Source of the DNA: RGIG3009 sp964490085
GTDB lineage: Bacteria; Bacillota; Clostridia; Oscillospirales; Acutalibacteraceae
Reading direction: 5' to 3'
DNA length: 30,197 nt
Assembly (NCBI GenBank): GCA_964490085.1
Contig: CAZBAO010000006.1
Coordinates: 1 to 30,197 of the forward strand
Shown here: piece by piece, positions 16,200-24,208 of the stretch
Layout: every line of letters starts with the position of its first letter
How positions within the stretch are numbered: position 1 is the stretch's first letter
Notes under the pieces: model-generated
Database searches by the model: none
The model's input: only the letters and a program-made list of their open reading frames with translations
What the model was told of the DNA's origin: nothing
Made by a program: the position numbers and the translations under genes

Positions 16200-16865
16200 A
16201 TGGTACACACCAACGAGTTATTTGATCTGTCCAAAAGCATAGCAGGGGGATGCTTATCACTGTACACGCATCCGTGGGAGGCACTACCGCATATCAAGGA
16301 GCATATTCTGCAAATGGCAAAAGCACTGCCGCAGGAGCTGTTTGAGCAGCGCGGCGAGGATATCTGGATCGCCAGATCGGCAAAGATCTGTCCAAATACC
16401 ACGATCATAGGACCGTGCATCATTGACGAAGCCGCGGAAGTACGCCCCGGCGCGTTTATCCGTGGCAACGTTCTGGTTGGTAAGCATACGGTGGTAGGAA
16501 ACTCCACGGAGCTTAAAAACGTCATTCTGTTCGATAACGTACAGGTGCCGCATTACAATTACGTGGGGGATTCCATTCTGGGATATCGGACACACATGGG
16601 TGCGGGCTCCATCACCTCGAACGTAAAAAGTGACAAATCGCTCGTCGTCATTCACGACGGTGACGAGAAAGCCAAAACAGGACTCAAAAAGTGCGGGGCA
16701 ATGTTGGGCGACAACGTCGAGATCGGTTGTAACAGTGTGTTAAATCCCGGCACGGTGGTCGGTAGGGACTCACAGGTATATCCCCTTTCCTCCGTGCGTG
16801 GGGTGATTCCCGCGCGACACATCTATAAGAATGCACGGCAGATCGTGCAGAAACGGAGTGAATGA
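16200..16865 (+). CDS. GlmU C-terminal-like hexapeptide acetyltransferase
   Basis: This 221-residue protein is a left-handed beta-helix acyltransferase. It aligns by eye with the acetyltransferase half of GlmU: 'VGNSTELKN' corresponds to GlmU 'VGNFVEMKK', 'VPHYNYVGD' carries the histidine of the GlmU 'AGHLTYLGD' catalytic site, and 'GAGSITSN' matches 'GAGTITCN'. The GlmU uridylyltransferase half is absent. The likely reaction is acetylation of an amino sugar, plausibly glucosamine-1-phosphate, because glmM follows with a 4-base overlap (ATGA). The uridylyl step would then need another enzyme elsewhere. The ATG at 16200 has ATAGGAGG 11 bases upstream; an in-frame ATG at 16140 lacks one. Confidence 0.82.
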   Translation: MVHTNELFDLSKSIAGGCLSLYTHPWEALPHIKEHILQMAKALPQELFEQRGEDIWIARSAKICPNTTIIGPCIIDEAAEVRPGAFIRGNVLVGKHTVVGNSTELKNVILFDNVQVPHYNYVGDSILGYRTHMGAGSITSNVKSDKSLVVIHDGDEKAKTGLKKCGAMLGDNVEIGCNSVLNPGTVVGRDSQVYPLSSVRGVIPARHIYKNARQIVQKRSE

Positions 16866-18217
16866 GTATGCGACGATTGTTCGGGACAGACGGTGTACGC
16901 GGTATCGCGAATACAGAATTGACATGTGAGCTGGCATACGGTATCGGCAAAGCGGCAGCATTGGTACTGGCGAAAGACGGACGCCGAAGACCGGTATTTC
17001 TCATCGGATCGGACACGCGCGCATCCTCAGATATGCTGGACGCGGCGCTGACCTCAGGGCTTTGTGCCGTTGGTGCGGATGTCATTCGGCTGGGTGTTAT
17101 CCCCACCCCCGCGGTGGCGTTTTTAGTGGGAAAATATAAGGCGGACGCAGGGATCATGATCTCCGCGTCGCACAACCCTGCCGAATACAACGGCATCAAG
17201 ATCTTCTCGGGCGACGGCTACAAGCTGCCGGATGCACTGGAGGAGGAGATCGAGCAGATCGTCTTGGACGGTGACGGTGTCTTCCCCACCCCGATGGGCG
17301 GCGACGTCGGCAAGGTGACGGTGGCGGCAAACGCCGCCAAGGATTACATCGATCATCTCAAAAGCACGGTCTTATACGCGTTGGACGGCATGCGCATCGC
17401 AGTGGACTGTGCCAACGGTGCGGCGTCGGTCACAGCGGAACGCCTGTTCCGTGAGCTGCGCGCCGAGGCACACATCCTGCATCACACACCCGACGGCATC
17501 AACATCAACCGCGACTGCGGCTCCACCCATCTGGAAGCGTTGTCAAAGTACGTTGTTGAAAACGGCTTGGACCTCGGCATCGCGTTTGACGGTGATGCCG
17601 ACCGTTGCCTGTGCGTCGATGAAAACGGAAACGAAGTCGACGGCGACCAGATCATGGCGATCTGCGCCGTGGACATGAAGGAACGCGGTAAATTGGCAGG
17701 TGATACCGTTGTCGGCACCATCATGACAAATTTCGGCTTCACCAAATTCTGCAAGGATAACGACCTGCAATTTATCGCCACCAAGGTCGGTGACCGCTAT
17801 GTGCTGGAGGAGCTGCTGCTCGGCGACTTCTCGTTCGGCGGCGAGCAATCGGGGCATATCATCTTCCGCGATTTTGCCACCACCGGTGACGGACAGCTGA
17901 CAGCCGTACAACTGTTATCCTACCTCAAGCGTAGCGGTGCAAAGTTGTCCGAGCTAACGGCCATTATGACGAAATACCCGCAGTTGAGCATCAATCTTGA
18001 GGTGTCGGCAGAAGCAAAGGTGCACTTTTATACCAACAGTGCGATCAAAAAAGCAATGGCTGCCGCCAAAAAGGCGCTGGACGGCACCGGCCGCATCGTC
18101 GTTCGCCCGTCGGGCACCGAGCCGCTTATCCGCGTGATGGCGGAGGGTGACGACCCGGCACTGGTAAAGGAACAGGCAGAATCGGTTGCTTGTGTCATTC
18201 GGGAACAACTCAAATGA
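16862..18217 (+). CDS. glmM: Phosphoglucosamine mutase
   Basis: This 451-residue enzyme converts glucosamine-6-phosphate to glucosamine-1-phosphate for UDP-GlcNAc and hence peptidoglycan. It has the GlmM N-terminus 'RRLFGTDGVRGIAN', the phosphoserine loop 'ISASHNP' (phosphorylated Ser about 103), the metal loop 'DGDADR' and the C-terminal phosphate site 'RPSGTEPLIRVM'. Length is standard. The start overlaps the upstream stop as ATGA; a second ATG two codons on is also possible. It forms a two-gene operon with the GlmU-like acetyltransferase, which supports a shared amino-sugar pathway. A terminator follows directly. Confidence 0.96.
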   Translation: MSMRRLFGTDGVRGIANTELTCELAYGIGKAAALVLAKDGRRRPVFLIGSDTRASSDMLDAALTSGLCAVGADVIRLGVIPTPAVAFLVGKYKADAGIMISASHNPAEYNGIKIFSGDGYKLPDALEEEIEQIVLDGDGVFPTPMGGDVGKVTVAANAAKDYIDHLKSTVLYALDGMRIAVDCANGAASVTAERLFRELRAEAHILHHTPDGININRDCGSTHLEALSKYVVENGLDLGIAFDGDADRCLCVDENGNEVDGDQIMAICAVDMKERGKLAGDTVVGTIMTNFGFTKFCKDNDLQFIATKVGDRYVLEELLLGDFSFGGEQSGHIIFRDFATTGDGQLTAVQLLSYLKRSGAKLSELTAIMTKYPQLSINLEVSAEAKVHFYTNSAIKKAMAAAKKALDGTGRIVVRPSGTEPLIRVMAEGDDPALVKEQAESVACVIREQLK

Positions 18218-18218
18218 C

Positions 18219-18247
18219 AAAACGCCTCCCAACGGGGAGGCGTTTTT
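18219..18247. terminator. Bidirectional intrinsic terminator
   Basis: AAAACGCCTCCC at 18219-18230 pairs with GGGGAGGCGTTTTT at 18234-18247 around a short loop. It ends glmM on the plus strand and the U32 peptidase gene on the minus strand. Confidence 0.88.
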
Positions 18248-18252
18248 CTCAT

Positions 18253-20271
18253 TTACAGGACACCGCGTTTATACAGACCGCGGGTGAAATCGGCAGGCGG
18301 TTTACCGCCGTTTCGGTACTGGTAAAGCACGCGGGATACGCGGGCAGGCGCTTCATCAGTAAAATGCAGATACAGGAAATCGTGGGTCGGCAACGCCGAC
18401 AGCATATCTGCCAGATACAGCGGAACAGCATTGAGTAATTCACTACATTCGCCGGCACAGCGCACCGGAAATTCGGTGCCGCGCCGATCAACAAGCGTAC
18501 TGCTGCCGCCGCAAGACAAACAGCCAACCGCCGCCGATACGGGGCACGCGCGCAACAGCATCAGCGGTTGTCTGCCGTAAGCAAACAAACCGATGCACCC
18601 CTTTTCTTCCGCAAACCGCATCTGCTGAAAAGTGAGTTCAAACGAGAGGATCGCCGCTTTCGCGCCATCCTCTGCGATAGCCGATAGCGATTCGCTGTTT
18701 AGAATATGTAGGAACGCGCCCGCAACCGGTACAAGCCCCGCCGCTTTGGCAAGTGGGATCGCCCCAACCGTATTACAAAGGGCAAACGCCGCACCGTCCG
18801 CGGCGGCACGCTCCAGCTGCTTTTGCGCGATGGTTTCCCGTCCAAACAATCCGCGCGGGATCTCAACGCCCCAAAACGGAACGTCGGGACGTTTACCGAG
18901 CGGCACGATCCACGCATCTGCCTCCCCGCAGATCTGCTCCGGCGACTCTACCCGAGCCACCAATCCGTGCAGTAACCCATCCGGCAACACAGCAGGCGGC
19001 AACGGTTTATTCTCAAACGGAATGGGCGCTGTTTGTGAGCGAACGCAAAGCAATTCTTCGAGCGCACGCCGACGCAGCGCATTCACGGCGGACAACGGCA
19101 CCGCAGCCGGTTCGGCGGTGGCAACAGCTAAAAACGGTGTGCCGCCCGTCTTTTGCAACGCGGTAATCAAACGATCCGCATCCAAAACACTTTCCATTTT
19201 TGGCGTGTCCGGATCGGTAACCGTCACGGTATGCCCGTCGCAATCTTCCGCCGTCAGCGTCAGCGGATCGGCAGTCAGTGTCAGGGTGATCGGCACCGAT
19301 TGCCGCTCACGGGTATACAAATGTGCCAAACGGTTGAGCACCGCCGGCGGTGCAATGTCCTCCAAGCGGCGCTTGCCGAACAGATCGGCATCGCGCACGC
19401 CCGTAAAATATCCATCCGTAAAACCGGTGCGCGAAAACACCGCACGCAGATCCTCCAGCGTTTGCGCATCCGGTTTCTTGCCGTCCAGCAGATCACGCAA
19501 CACCGCGGTTGCGGCGGCAACGTATTCGGGACGCTTCATACGCCCCTCAATTTTGAGTGATGTGACCCCCATATCGGTCAGTTCGGGAATATGACCGTAC
19601 AATGAATTATCTTTTAAACTCAGCGCCGCTTCATCGGCATCGGGAGAGTGTCCCACTGCAAACGGCAGACGGCACGGTTGTGCGCATAAACCGCGGTTAC
19701 CGCTCCTGCCGCCAAGCATAGCAGACAGCTGACATTGACCGGACACCGACATGCACAGCGCCCCGTGCACGAACACCTCCAGCTCACAGCCGAGTCCTGT
19801 ACAAGCAGCGATCTCGTCTTTGGTCATTTCGCGGGCGAGCACCACGCGGGAGAAGCCCAGATCGCGCAGTTGAGTAACACCCGCTGGGGAATGACAGGTC
19901 ATTTGCGTGGAGGCGTGCAACGGCATCGTCGGCGCGCACGCATGGATACGGCGGGCAAGACCGCGATCCTGTAAGATCAACGCATCTGCACCGCACTCAC
20001 ACGCGGCTTTTGCGACCTTTAGTGCCTCAGGCAATTCGCGATTAAGTACAAGCGTGTTAAGCGTCACGTATACTTTTACGCCACGGGCATGACAAAAAGC
20101 CACCGCCTCTGCGAGTGAGGGGGTGGCGTCCGTATTGGCTTGTAAAGAGAAATTCTGAGCGTGGCGGCGCGCGTTAAACGAGCCAACCCCCAGATACACC
20201 GCGTCCGCGCCGGCACGGACAGCGGCTACCATTGCATCCCAAGATCCGGCTGGGGCTAACAGCTCCGTCAT
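18253..20271 (-). CDS. Peptidase U32 family protein with DUF3656-like C-terminal region
   Basis: This 672-residue protein starts with the U32 barrel ('LLAPAGSWDAMVAAVRAGADAVYLG') and contains the U32 signature 'EVFVHGALCMSVSGQCQLS' near residue 170, with further cysteines in 'GLCAQPC'. Characterised relatives include RlhA (23S rRNA C2501 hydroxylation) and UbiU/UbiV, so many members are Fe-S-linked hydroxylases rather than proteases. The long clostridial form with a C-terminal DUF3656-type extension has no settled role. Its ATG overlaps the zapA stop by one base (TAATG) with no strong ribosome site, so translation is coupled to zapA. That pairing is common in clostridia. Confidence 0.9.
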   Translation of the reverse strand: MTELLAPAGSWDAMVAAVRAGADAVYLGVGSFNARRHAQNFSLQANTDATPSLAEAVAFCHARGVKVYVTLNTLVLNRELPEALKVAKAACECGADALILQDRGLARRIHACAPTMPLHASTQMTCHSPAGVTQLRDLGFSRVVLAREMTKDEIAACTGLGCELEVFVHGALCMSVSGQCQLSAMLGGRSGNRGLCAQPCRLPFAVGHSPDADEAALSLKDNSLYGHIPELTDMGVTSLKIEGRMKRPEYVAAATAVLRDLLDGKKPDAQTLEDLRAVFSRTGFTDGYFTGVRDADLFGKRRLEDIAPPAVLNRLAHLYTRERQSVPITLTLTADPLTLTAEDCDGHTVTVTDPDTPKMESVLDADRLITALQKTGGTPFLAVATAEPAAVPLSAVNALRRRALEELLCVRSQTAPIPFENKPLPPAVLPDGLLHGLVARVESPEQICGEADAWIVPLGKRPDVPFWGVEIPRGLFGRETIAQKQLERAAADGAAFALCNTVGAIPLAKAAGLVPVAGAFLHILNSESLSAIAEDGAKAAILSFELTFQQMRFAEEKGCIGLFAYGRQPLMLLRACPVSAAVGCLSCGGSSTLVDRRGTEFPVRCAGECSELLNAVPLYLADMLSALPTHDFLYLHFTDEAPARVSRVLYQYRNGGKPPADFTRGLYKRGVL

Positions 20272-20573
20272 TAGGAATACAATCGACGCAGTGCTTCCAT
20301 TTCGGCACGCAGCGCTTTGTTTTCTTCCAAATACTCGGTAATCTGCGTACGCAGATGATCCGCGGAGGCCTCCGCCTTGTGGGCACGGTCGGCGTTGTTG
20401 ATCGCGGCAAGCACCGCCGCCATATTCATGGACATACGGGGATTGTCCTCCATGAGCTGACGGATCTCGCGGTCGACCTGTCCGCCGAGCTCTTCCATGT
20501 ACTCCATCGGTTCATCCGAAGATAACATAAAATCCGATCCGCAGATCGTGAGTTTAACGCGGTTACGTGCCAC
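20271..20573 (-). CDS. zapA: Cell division protein ZapA
   Basis: This 100-residue protein has the ZapA layout: a small N-terminal globular part ('NRVKLTICGSDFMLSSDEPMEYM' region, residues 4-26), then 'LGGQVDREIRQLM' and a long C-terminal coiled coil (about 60-100). ZapA binds FtsZ and bundles protofilaments at the Z ring. The start is a GTG at 20573, with GGGGAGGA 7 bases upstream. It is the first gene of the zapA-U32 operon and has a clear promoter at 20607-20635. Confidence 0.9.
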   Translation of the reverse strand: MARNRVKLTICGSDFMLSSDEPMEYMEELGGQVDREIRQLMEDNPRMSMNMAAVLAAINNADRAHKAEASADHLRTQITEYLEENKALRAEMEALRRLYS

Positions 20574-20606
20574 AAACGATTCCTCCCCTGCATACTTTTT
20601 ATTATC

Positions 20607-20635
20607 AGTATATCACAAGAGTTTCAAACTCGCAA
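20607..20635 (-). promoter_or_regulatory. Promoter of zapA-U32
   Basis: On the minus strand TTGCGA (complement of 20630-20635) and TATACT (complement of 20607-20612) are spaced by 17 bases, about 35 bases before the zapA GTG. Confidence 0.65.
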
Positions 20636-20651
20636 TGGTTTTTGCGGATAT

Positions 20652-21662
20652 TCATTCACATTTGAGATGGATCAGATGCGCAATACCGGGGATGGATTCC
20701 CCTTGCTGGGAGGAGGTCGGCGACATCATTGCACCGGTCGCGATAAACAACCCATCCCGCCATTTTCCGCATTCCATGTTGCCGAGGATCAACGAGCACA
20801 GCACCGATGCCGAGCACCCGCAACCGCTGCCGCCGGCATGAACGTCCTGACGCTCACGGTCGTACAGGAGCATTCCGCAGTCGAAATATTCGTCGCCCGG
20901 TCGCTCGCCGTCACGTGCCATCAAGGTCTTGAACAAGGCGCTCCCCTCCGCTCCGAGATCGCCCGTCGCAATAAAATCATAGTCCCCCGGATGCGTGTCC
21001 GTATCTGCAAAGAACTTCATGAGCGTATCCGCAGCAGCGGGTGCCATAGCAGCACCCATGTTGTTGGTATCCGTGATACCGAGATCCACAATGCTACCGA
21101 TGCACACGTCCGCGATATGCACCTTGCCCCCACCGAGCCCCACCAATACGGCACCCGATGCGGTAGCGGTCCACTGCGCGGTGGCGGGGCGTTGCCCGCC
21201 GTACTCCAGCGGAAAACGGAACTGGCGCTCTGCCGTGCAAAAATGCGACGAGGTAACCGCCGCCGCAATATCGGCGGCACCGCTGTCCACAAAAATGGAT
21301 GCCATCGCAAGCGTCTGTGCCATCGTCGAGCAAGCACCGAACTGGTTAACGAGCGGAATCTGACTGTCCCGCATCCCAAACGTTGAGGCAATATTCTGAT
21401 TCAGCAGATCACCGGTAAACAACACATCCACTTGCGACGGTGAAAAGCCCGCCTTGTTCAGCGCGCAGCTCAGCGCTTCCTTTTGCAAACGGCTTTCGGC
21501 TTTTTCCCACGTCTTTTCGCCGAGTCGCGTATCGGTGAATACCTGATCAAACAGATCGCCGAGCGGCCCTTCTCCCTCTTTTTTGCCCACGACCGATGCG
21601 TACCCGAGTATCGTCGGTCTTCCCGATAAACTGATGGTGTGCTTTCCTCTTCTTTCCGGCAT
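20652..21662 (-). CDS. spoVAD: Stage V sporulation protein AD
   Basis: This 336-residue protein is SpoVAD, the thiolase-fold component of the SpoVA channel that loads dipicolinic acid into the forespore and binds it directly. Motifs include 'GRPTILGYASVVGKKEGEGPLGD', split here as the conserved N-terminus, 'NQNIASTFGMRD', 'FGACSTMAQTLAMAS' and 'GSGCGCSASVL'. The start is placed at 21662 because GGGGAGG lies 6 bases before it; the ATG at 21668 abuts the ribosome site. The usual partners are missing from its sides: spoVAC lies 5 kb away on the same strand, and no spoVAE follows, zapA coming next. A sigma-G-like promoter stands just upstream. Confidence 0.95.
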   Translation of the reverse strand: MPERRGKHTISLSGRPTILGYASVVGKKEGEGPLGDLFDQVFTDTRLGEKTWEKAESRLQKEALSCALNKAGFSPSQVDVLFTGDLLNQNIASTFGMRDSQIPLVNQFGACSTMAQTLAMASIFVDSGAADIAAAVTSSHFCTAERQFRFPLEYGGQRPATAQWTATASGAVLVGLGGGKVHIADVCIGSIVDLGITDTNNMGAAMAPAAADTLMKFFADTDTHPGDYDFIATGDLGAEGSALFKTLMARDGERPGDEYFDCGMLLYDRERQDVHAGGSGCGCSASVLCSLILGNMECGKWRDGLFIATGAMMSPTSSQQGESIPGIAHLIHLKCE

Positions 21663-21685
21663 ACTCATCCTCCCCTTTTACAGTT

Positions 21686-21715
21686 TGGTATGCGCAACTT
21701 TGCCGCTAATTATGC
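21686..21715 (-). promoter_or_regulatory. Putative sigma-G promoter of spoVAD
   Basis: On the minus strand GCATA (complement of 21711-21715) fits the sigma-G -35 GNATR. CATACCA (complement of 21686-21692) fits the -10 CATNNTA with one mismatch, and the spacing is 18 bases. Transcription would begin only about 17 bases before the ATG at 21662. Confidence 0.45.
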
Positions 21716-21716
21716 A

Positions 21717-21746
21717 AAAAGCGGAAGGTATTCCTCTTCCGCTTTT
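21717..21746. terminator. Intrinsic terminator between the M20 gene and spoVAD
   Basis: AAAAGCGGAAG at 21717-21727 pairs with CTTCCGCTTTT at 21736-21746. On the minus strand the stem ends in TTTTTT, so read-through from the M20 genes into spoVAD should be limited. Confidence 0.8.
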
Positions 21747-21753
21747 AAAAATC

Positions 21754-22902
21754 TTATAGATAGCACGCAACCGCCGCCAACCGTTTGGCACAAGCCGCTA
21801 TCGTATCCAACCAAGCATATTCGCCGACCGCATGAATATTACCGCCACCGACCCCCACACTGCAAATCGTGGGGATGCCGGCATTGGTAGTATACGCTGC
21901 ATCCGAGCCGCCCGAACTGCTGGCATAGGACAGCTGCGGCAATCCGCATTGCTCATAGATCTTGTTCATATTGTCCAAAAGAGCAATATTGACTTCCGCA
22001 AGCGGCATTGCCGGACGCTCGCTCACCTTCACAAGTTCGCACGCACATCCCTCAATTAAGGTATCTGCCGCCACACGCTCGGCAATGGCAACGGCTTTTT
22101 GATGCTGTTCTTCGTTGGCAAAGCGCATATCCGCCGAGAACATACAGGTTTCCGCCACAGTATTGGAAGCAGTACCGCCGCTTATCATTCCACAGTTGAC
22201 AGTAATCCCTTCGGGGTCTTTATATTGTTCCAATTGCAAAATTTTATGCGCCGCTTCCGCGATGGCGTTCGTTCCATTATAGCAATTCCCTGCGTGCGCT
22301 GCTTTGCCCGTGATGTAAAACCGATAACTCAAGATACCTTTGCGCGCAAGCGTCACCACTTTGCCGCCGCACGCCTCTGCATTCAAAAACGCCGCCGCGC
22401 CCTTCGCGTGCTCCAGCATAAACGAGATCGTTTGCTTATTGCTTTGCTTACTGCTGGTTTCCTCGTCCGTTTGCAGGATCAATTTAATGGGGCGGCCCGC
22501 AAACTCACACCGTGCAAGTGCATCCATCGCCAAAAATGCCGCGACCACACCGCCCTTGCAATCGATCGTGCCGGGACCGTAAAGACGATTGCCGTCCCGT
22601 CGTGCGGCGGGCGTACCGAACAATCCCACAGGATGTACCGTATCCAAATGTCCCGAAAACACAACGGGCGCACCATCAGCGTCGGCATTCATCGTGATAC
22701 AAACGGGATTTCCCGCCCGCTCACATTCCATCGTTTCCACGCGCCAACCGCGCTCGTTTGCCATCTTGACAAAATACTGCGCCGTTGCATCCACGCCCGC
22801 CTTGTGATCGGTCGGGCTTTCAATGTTGCACACATCCTCGAGCACCGCACAATATTGCTCGTGCAGCGCATCAATCGTTGAAAATAAGGTTTCACAATTC
22901 AT
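21754..22902 (-). CDS. M20-family metallopeptidase (paralogue A)
   Basis: This 382-residue protein belongs to the M20 di-zinc family (carboxypeptidase G2/ArgE/DapE/aminoacylase type). Expected ligands and catalytic residues are seen: H and D in 'SGHLDTVHP', D in 'TIDCKGG', the 'DEE' of 'QTDEETSS' and the last H in 'GGGNIHAVGEY'. The dimerisation domain lies between about residues 180 and 290. Substrate is not predictable beyond an N-acyl or peptide bond to an amino acid. It is the same length as the gene at 22966-24114 and clearly a tandem duplicate, with long identical blocks such as 'DEETSSKQSNKQT' and the last dozen residues. It has a separate promoter candidate at 22921-22949. Confidence 0.9.
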   Translation of the reverse strand: MNCETLFSTIDALHEQYCAVLEDVCNIESPTDHKAGVDATAQYFVKMANERGWRVETMECERAGNPVCITMNADADGAPVVFSGHLDTVHPVGLFGTPAARRDGNRLYGPGTIDCKGGVVAAFLAMDALARCEFAGRPIKLILQTDEETSSKQSNKQTISFMLEHAKGAAAFLNAEACGGKVVTLARKGILSYRFYITGKAAHAGNCYNGTNAIAEAAHKILQLEQYKDPEGITVNCGMISGGTASNTVAETCMFSADMRFANEEQHQKAVAIAERVAADTLIEGCACELVKVSERPAMPLAEVNIALLDNMNKIYEQCGLPQLSYASSSGGSDAAYTTNAGIPTICSVGVGGGNIHAVGEYAWLDTIAACAKRLAAVACYL

Positions 22903-22920
22903 AAAGCATCACCCTTTTAG

Positions 22921-22949
22921 AGTATATCATAATCCAGGCGAACGCACAA
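22921..22949 (-). promoter_or_regulatory. Possible internal promoter of M20 paralogue A
   Basis: On the minus strand TTGTGC (complement of 22944-22949) and TATACT (complement of 22921-22926) are spaced by 17 bases. The -10 is good and the -35 weak. Confidence 0.45.
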
Positions 22950-22965
22950 TAATTTTCACCGCATT

Positions 22966-24114
22966 TTACAAATAACACGCAACCGCCGCCAACCGTTTGG
23001 CGCACGCCGCAAGCGAATCCAAATACGCAAATTCATCGATGGAATGGATCCGTCCGCCGTCGACACCGATGTTATCCACCGTCGGGATACTGGCACCCGT
23101 CGTATACGCCGCATCGGAACCACTCAGGCAGGAACGGCCTGTCAGTAGCGGCAATCCGCACCGCTCGTAAATCTTGTTCATCACTTCCGCAAGGGCAACA
23201 TTCCGATCCACGAAGGGCATTGCCGGACGCACGCTGACCTGCTCGATCTTTGTGGTACATCCTGCCACCGTTACCGTCTCCGCGACCCGTTCAACAATGC
23301 GGACCGCCTCGTTATACTGTTCTTCGTTGGAAAAACGGATATCCACCACGAACGAGCACTTCTCAGGCACCGTGTTAGCCACCGTGCCGCCCTCGATCAC
23401 GCCGCAGTTGAAGGTAAGGCCACTCGGATCCTTCACCTTTTCAAGTTCAATGATCTTATACGCCGCTTCCGCAATGGCGTTCGCGCCCTCCGCACAACGG
23501 GAGGAATGCATGGCCTTACCCGTAACCGTATACCGATAGCGGAGAATGCCTTTCCGCTCCCACACGAGGGTATTACCCTGTATCCCTTCGGTATTGAGAA
23601 ACGCGGCGGCACCCTTTGCTTTTTCTACCATAAACGCAACCGTCTGTTTATTGCTTTGCTTGCTGCTCGTTTCCTCATCCGACTGTATGATAAGCTTTAC
23701 CGGACGTTCCTTAAAATCACATCGGGCGAGCGCATCCAACGCCATAAACGAGGCGACGACTCCACCCTTGCAGTCCATGACACCCGGCCCGTAAATACAG
23801 GTTTCGTCCCGCCGCACCGCCGGCGTACCGAACAACCCGATCGGGTGTACCGTGTCAATGTGTCCGGAAAACACCACCGGCGCCTTTTTTGCATCGGGAT
23901 TGATCGTAATACAGATCGCATTGCCGGCGACCGCGTGTTCCATCACCTCAACCGACCAGCCGCGCTCGTTCGCCATGTTGACGAAATAGTTGCCTACCTT
24001 GTCCACGCCGGCTTTATGCACAGTGGGACTTTCGATGTTGCAAACCTCTTCCCAGATATCACAATAACGACCGTTCATCTCATCAATAACGGAAAAAATC
24101 TTCTGACGATCCAT
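22966..24114 (-). CDS. M20-family metallopeptidase (paralogue B)
   Basis: This 382-residue M20 enzyme has H and D in 'SGHIDTVHP', D in 'VMDCKGG', 'DEE' in 'QSDEETSS', and H in 'GGRIHSIDEF'. Compared with paralogue A, the stretch 'SYASSSGGSDAAY' becomes 'TGRSCLSGSDAAY', and 'GKAAHAGNC' becomes 'GKAMHSSRC'. These lie near the substrate side of the active site, so specificity may have diverged. The ATG at 24114 is preceded by GAGGTGAG; an earlier in-frame start at 24165 lies inside the promoter. It is the first gene from the divergent promoter shared with the LysR regulator, suggesting LysR-controlled expression. Confidence 0.9.
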   Translation of the reverse strand: MDRQKIFSVIDEMNGRYCDIWEEVCNIESPTVHKAGVDKVGNYFVNMANERGWSVEVMEHAVAGNAICITINPDAKKAPVVFSGHIDTVHPIGLFGTPAVRRDETCIYGPGVMDCKGGVVASFMALDALARCDFKERPVKLIIQSDEETSSKQSNKQTVAFMVEKAKGAAAFLNTEGIQGNTLVWERKGILRYRYTVTGKAMHSSRCAEGANAIAEAAYKIIELEKVKDPSGLTFNCGVIEGGTVANTVPEKCSFVVDIRFSNEEQYNEAVRIVERVAETVTVAGCTTKIEQVSVRPAMPFVDRNVALAEVMNKIYERCGLPLLTGRSCLSGSDAAYTTGASIPTVDNIGVDGGRIHSIDEFAYLDSLAACAKRLAAVACYL

Positions 24115-24133
24115 AACACTCACCTCATCACTC

Positions 24134-24165
24134 TTGATTATACGGCAGGGATGATGTATAATCAA
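24134..24165. promoter_or_regulatory. Symmetric overlapping divergent promoters for lysR and the M20 genes
   Basis: TTGATTATAC at 24134-24143 and GTATAATCAA at 24156-24165 are perfect inverted repeats. Plus strand: -35 TTGATT at 24134-24139, 17 bases, -10 TATAAT at 24157-24162. Minus strand: -35 TTGATT (complement of 24160-24165), 17 bases, -10 TATAAT (complement of 24137-24142). Both promoters therefore use the same DNA, and polymerase should occupy only one direction at a time. Confidence 0.8.
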
Positions 24166-24177
24166 ATAGAAATAAGA

Positions 24178-24197
24178 TTACGAAACTTATAACGTAA
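24178..24197. promoter_or_regulatory. Candidate LysR-type regulator box
   Basis: TTACG and CGTAA flank 10 bases, a dyad containing the T-N11-A pattern of LysR-type regulators. Relative to the predicted M20 start near 24130 it lies at about -48 to -67, the usual recognition position. Relative to lysR it lies just downstream of the start, suited to autorepression. Confidence 0.45.
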
Positions 24198-24208
24198 AGG
24201 TGATAACT

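Noticed and set aside
18632..19594. 320-codon open frame on the plus strand opposite the U32 gene
   Set aside because: Its low-complexity Ser/Ala/Arg composition is typical of antisense frames; no ribosome site or family motif was seen.
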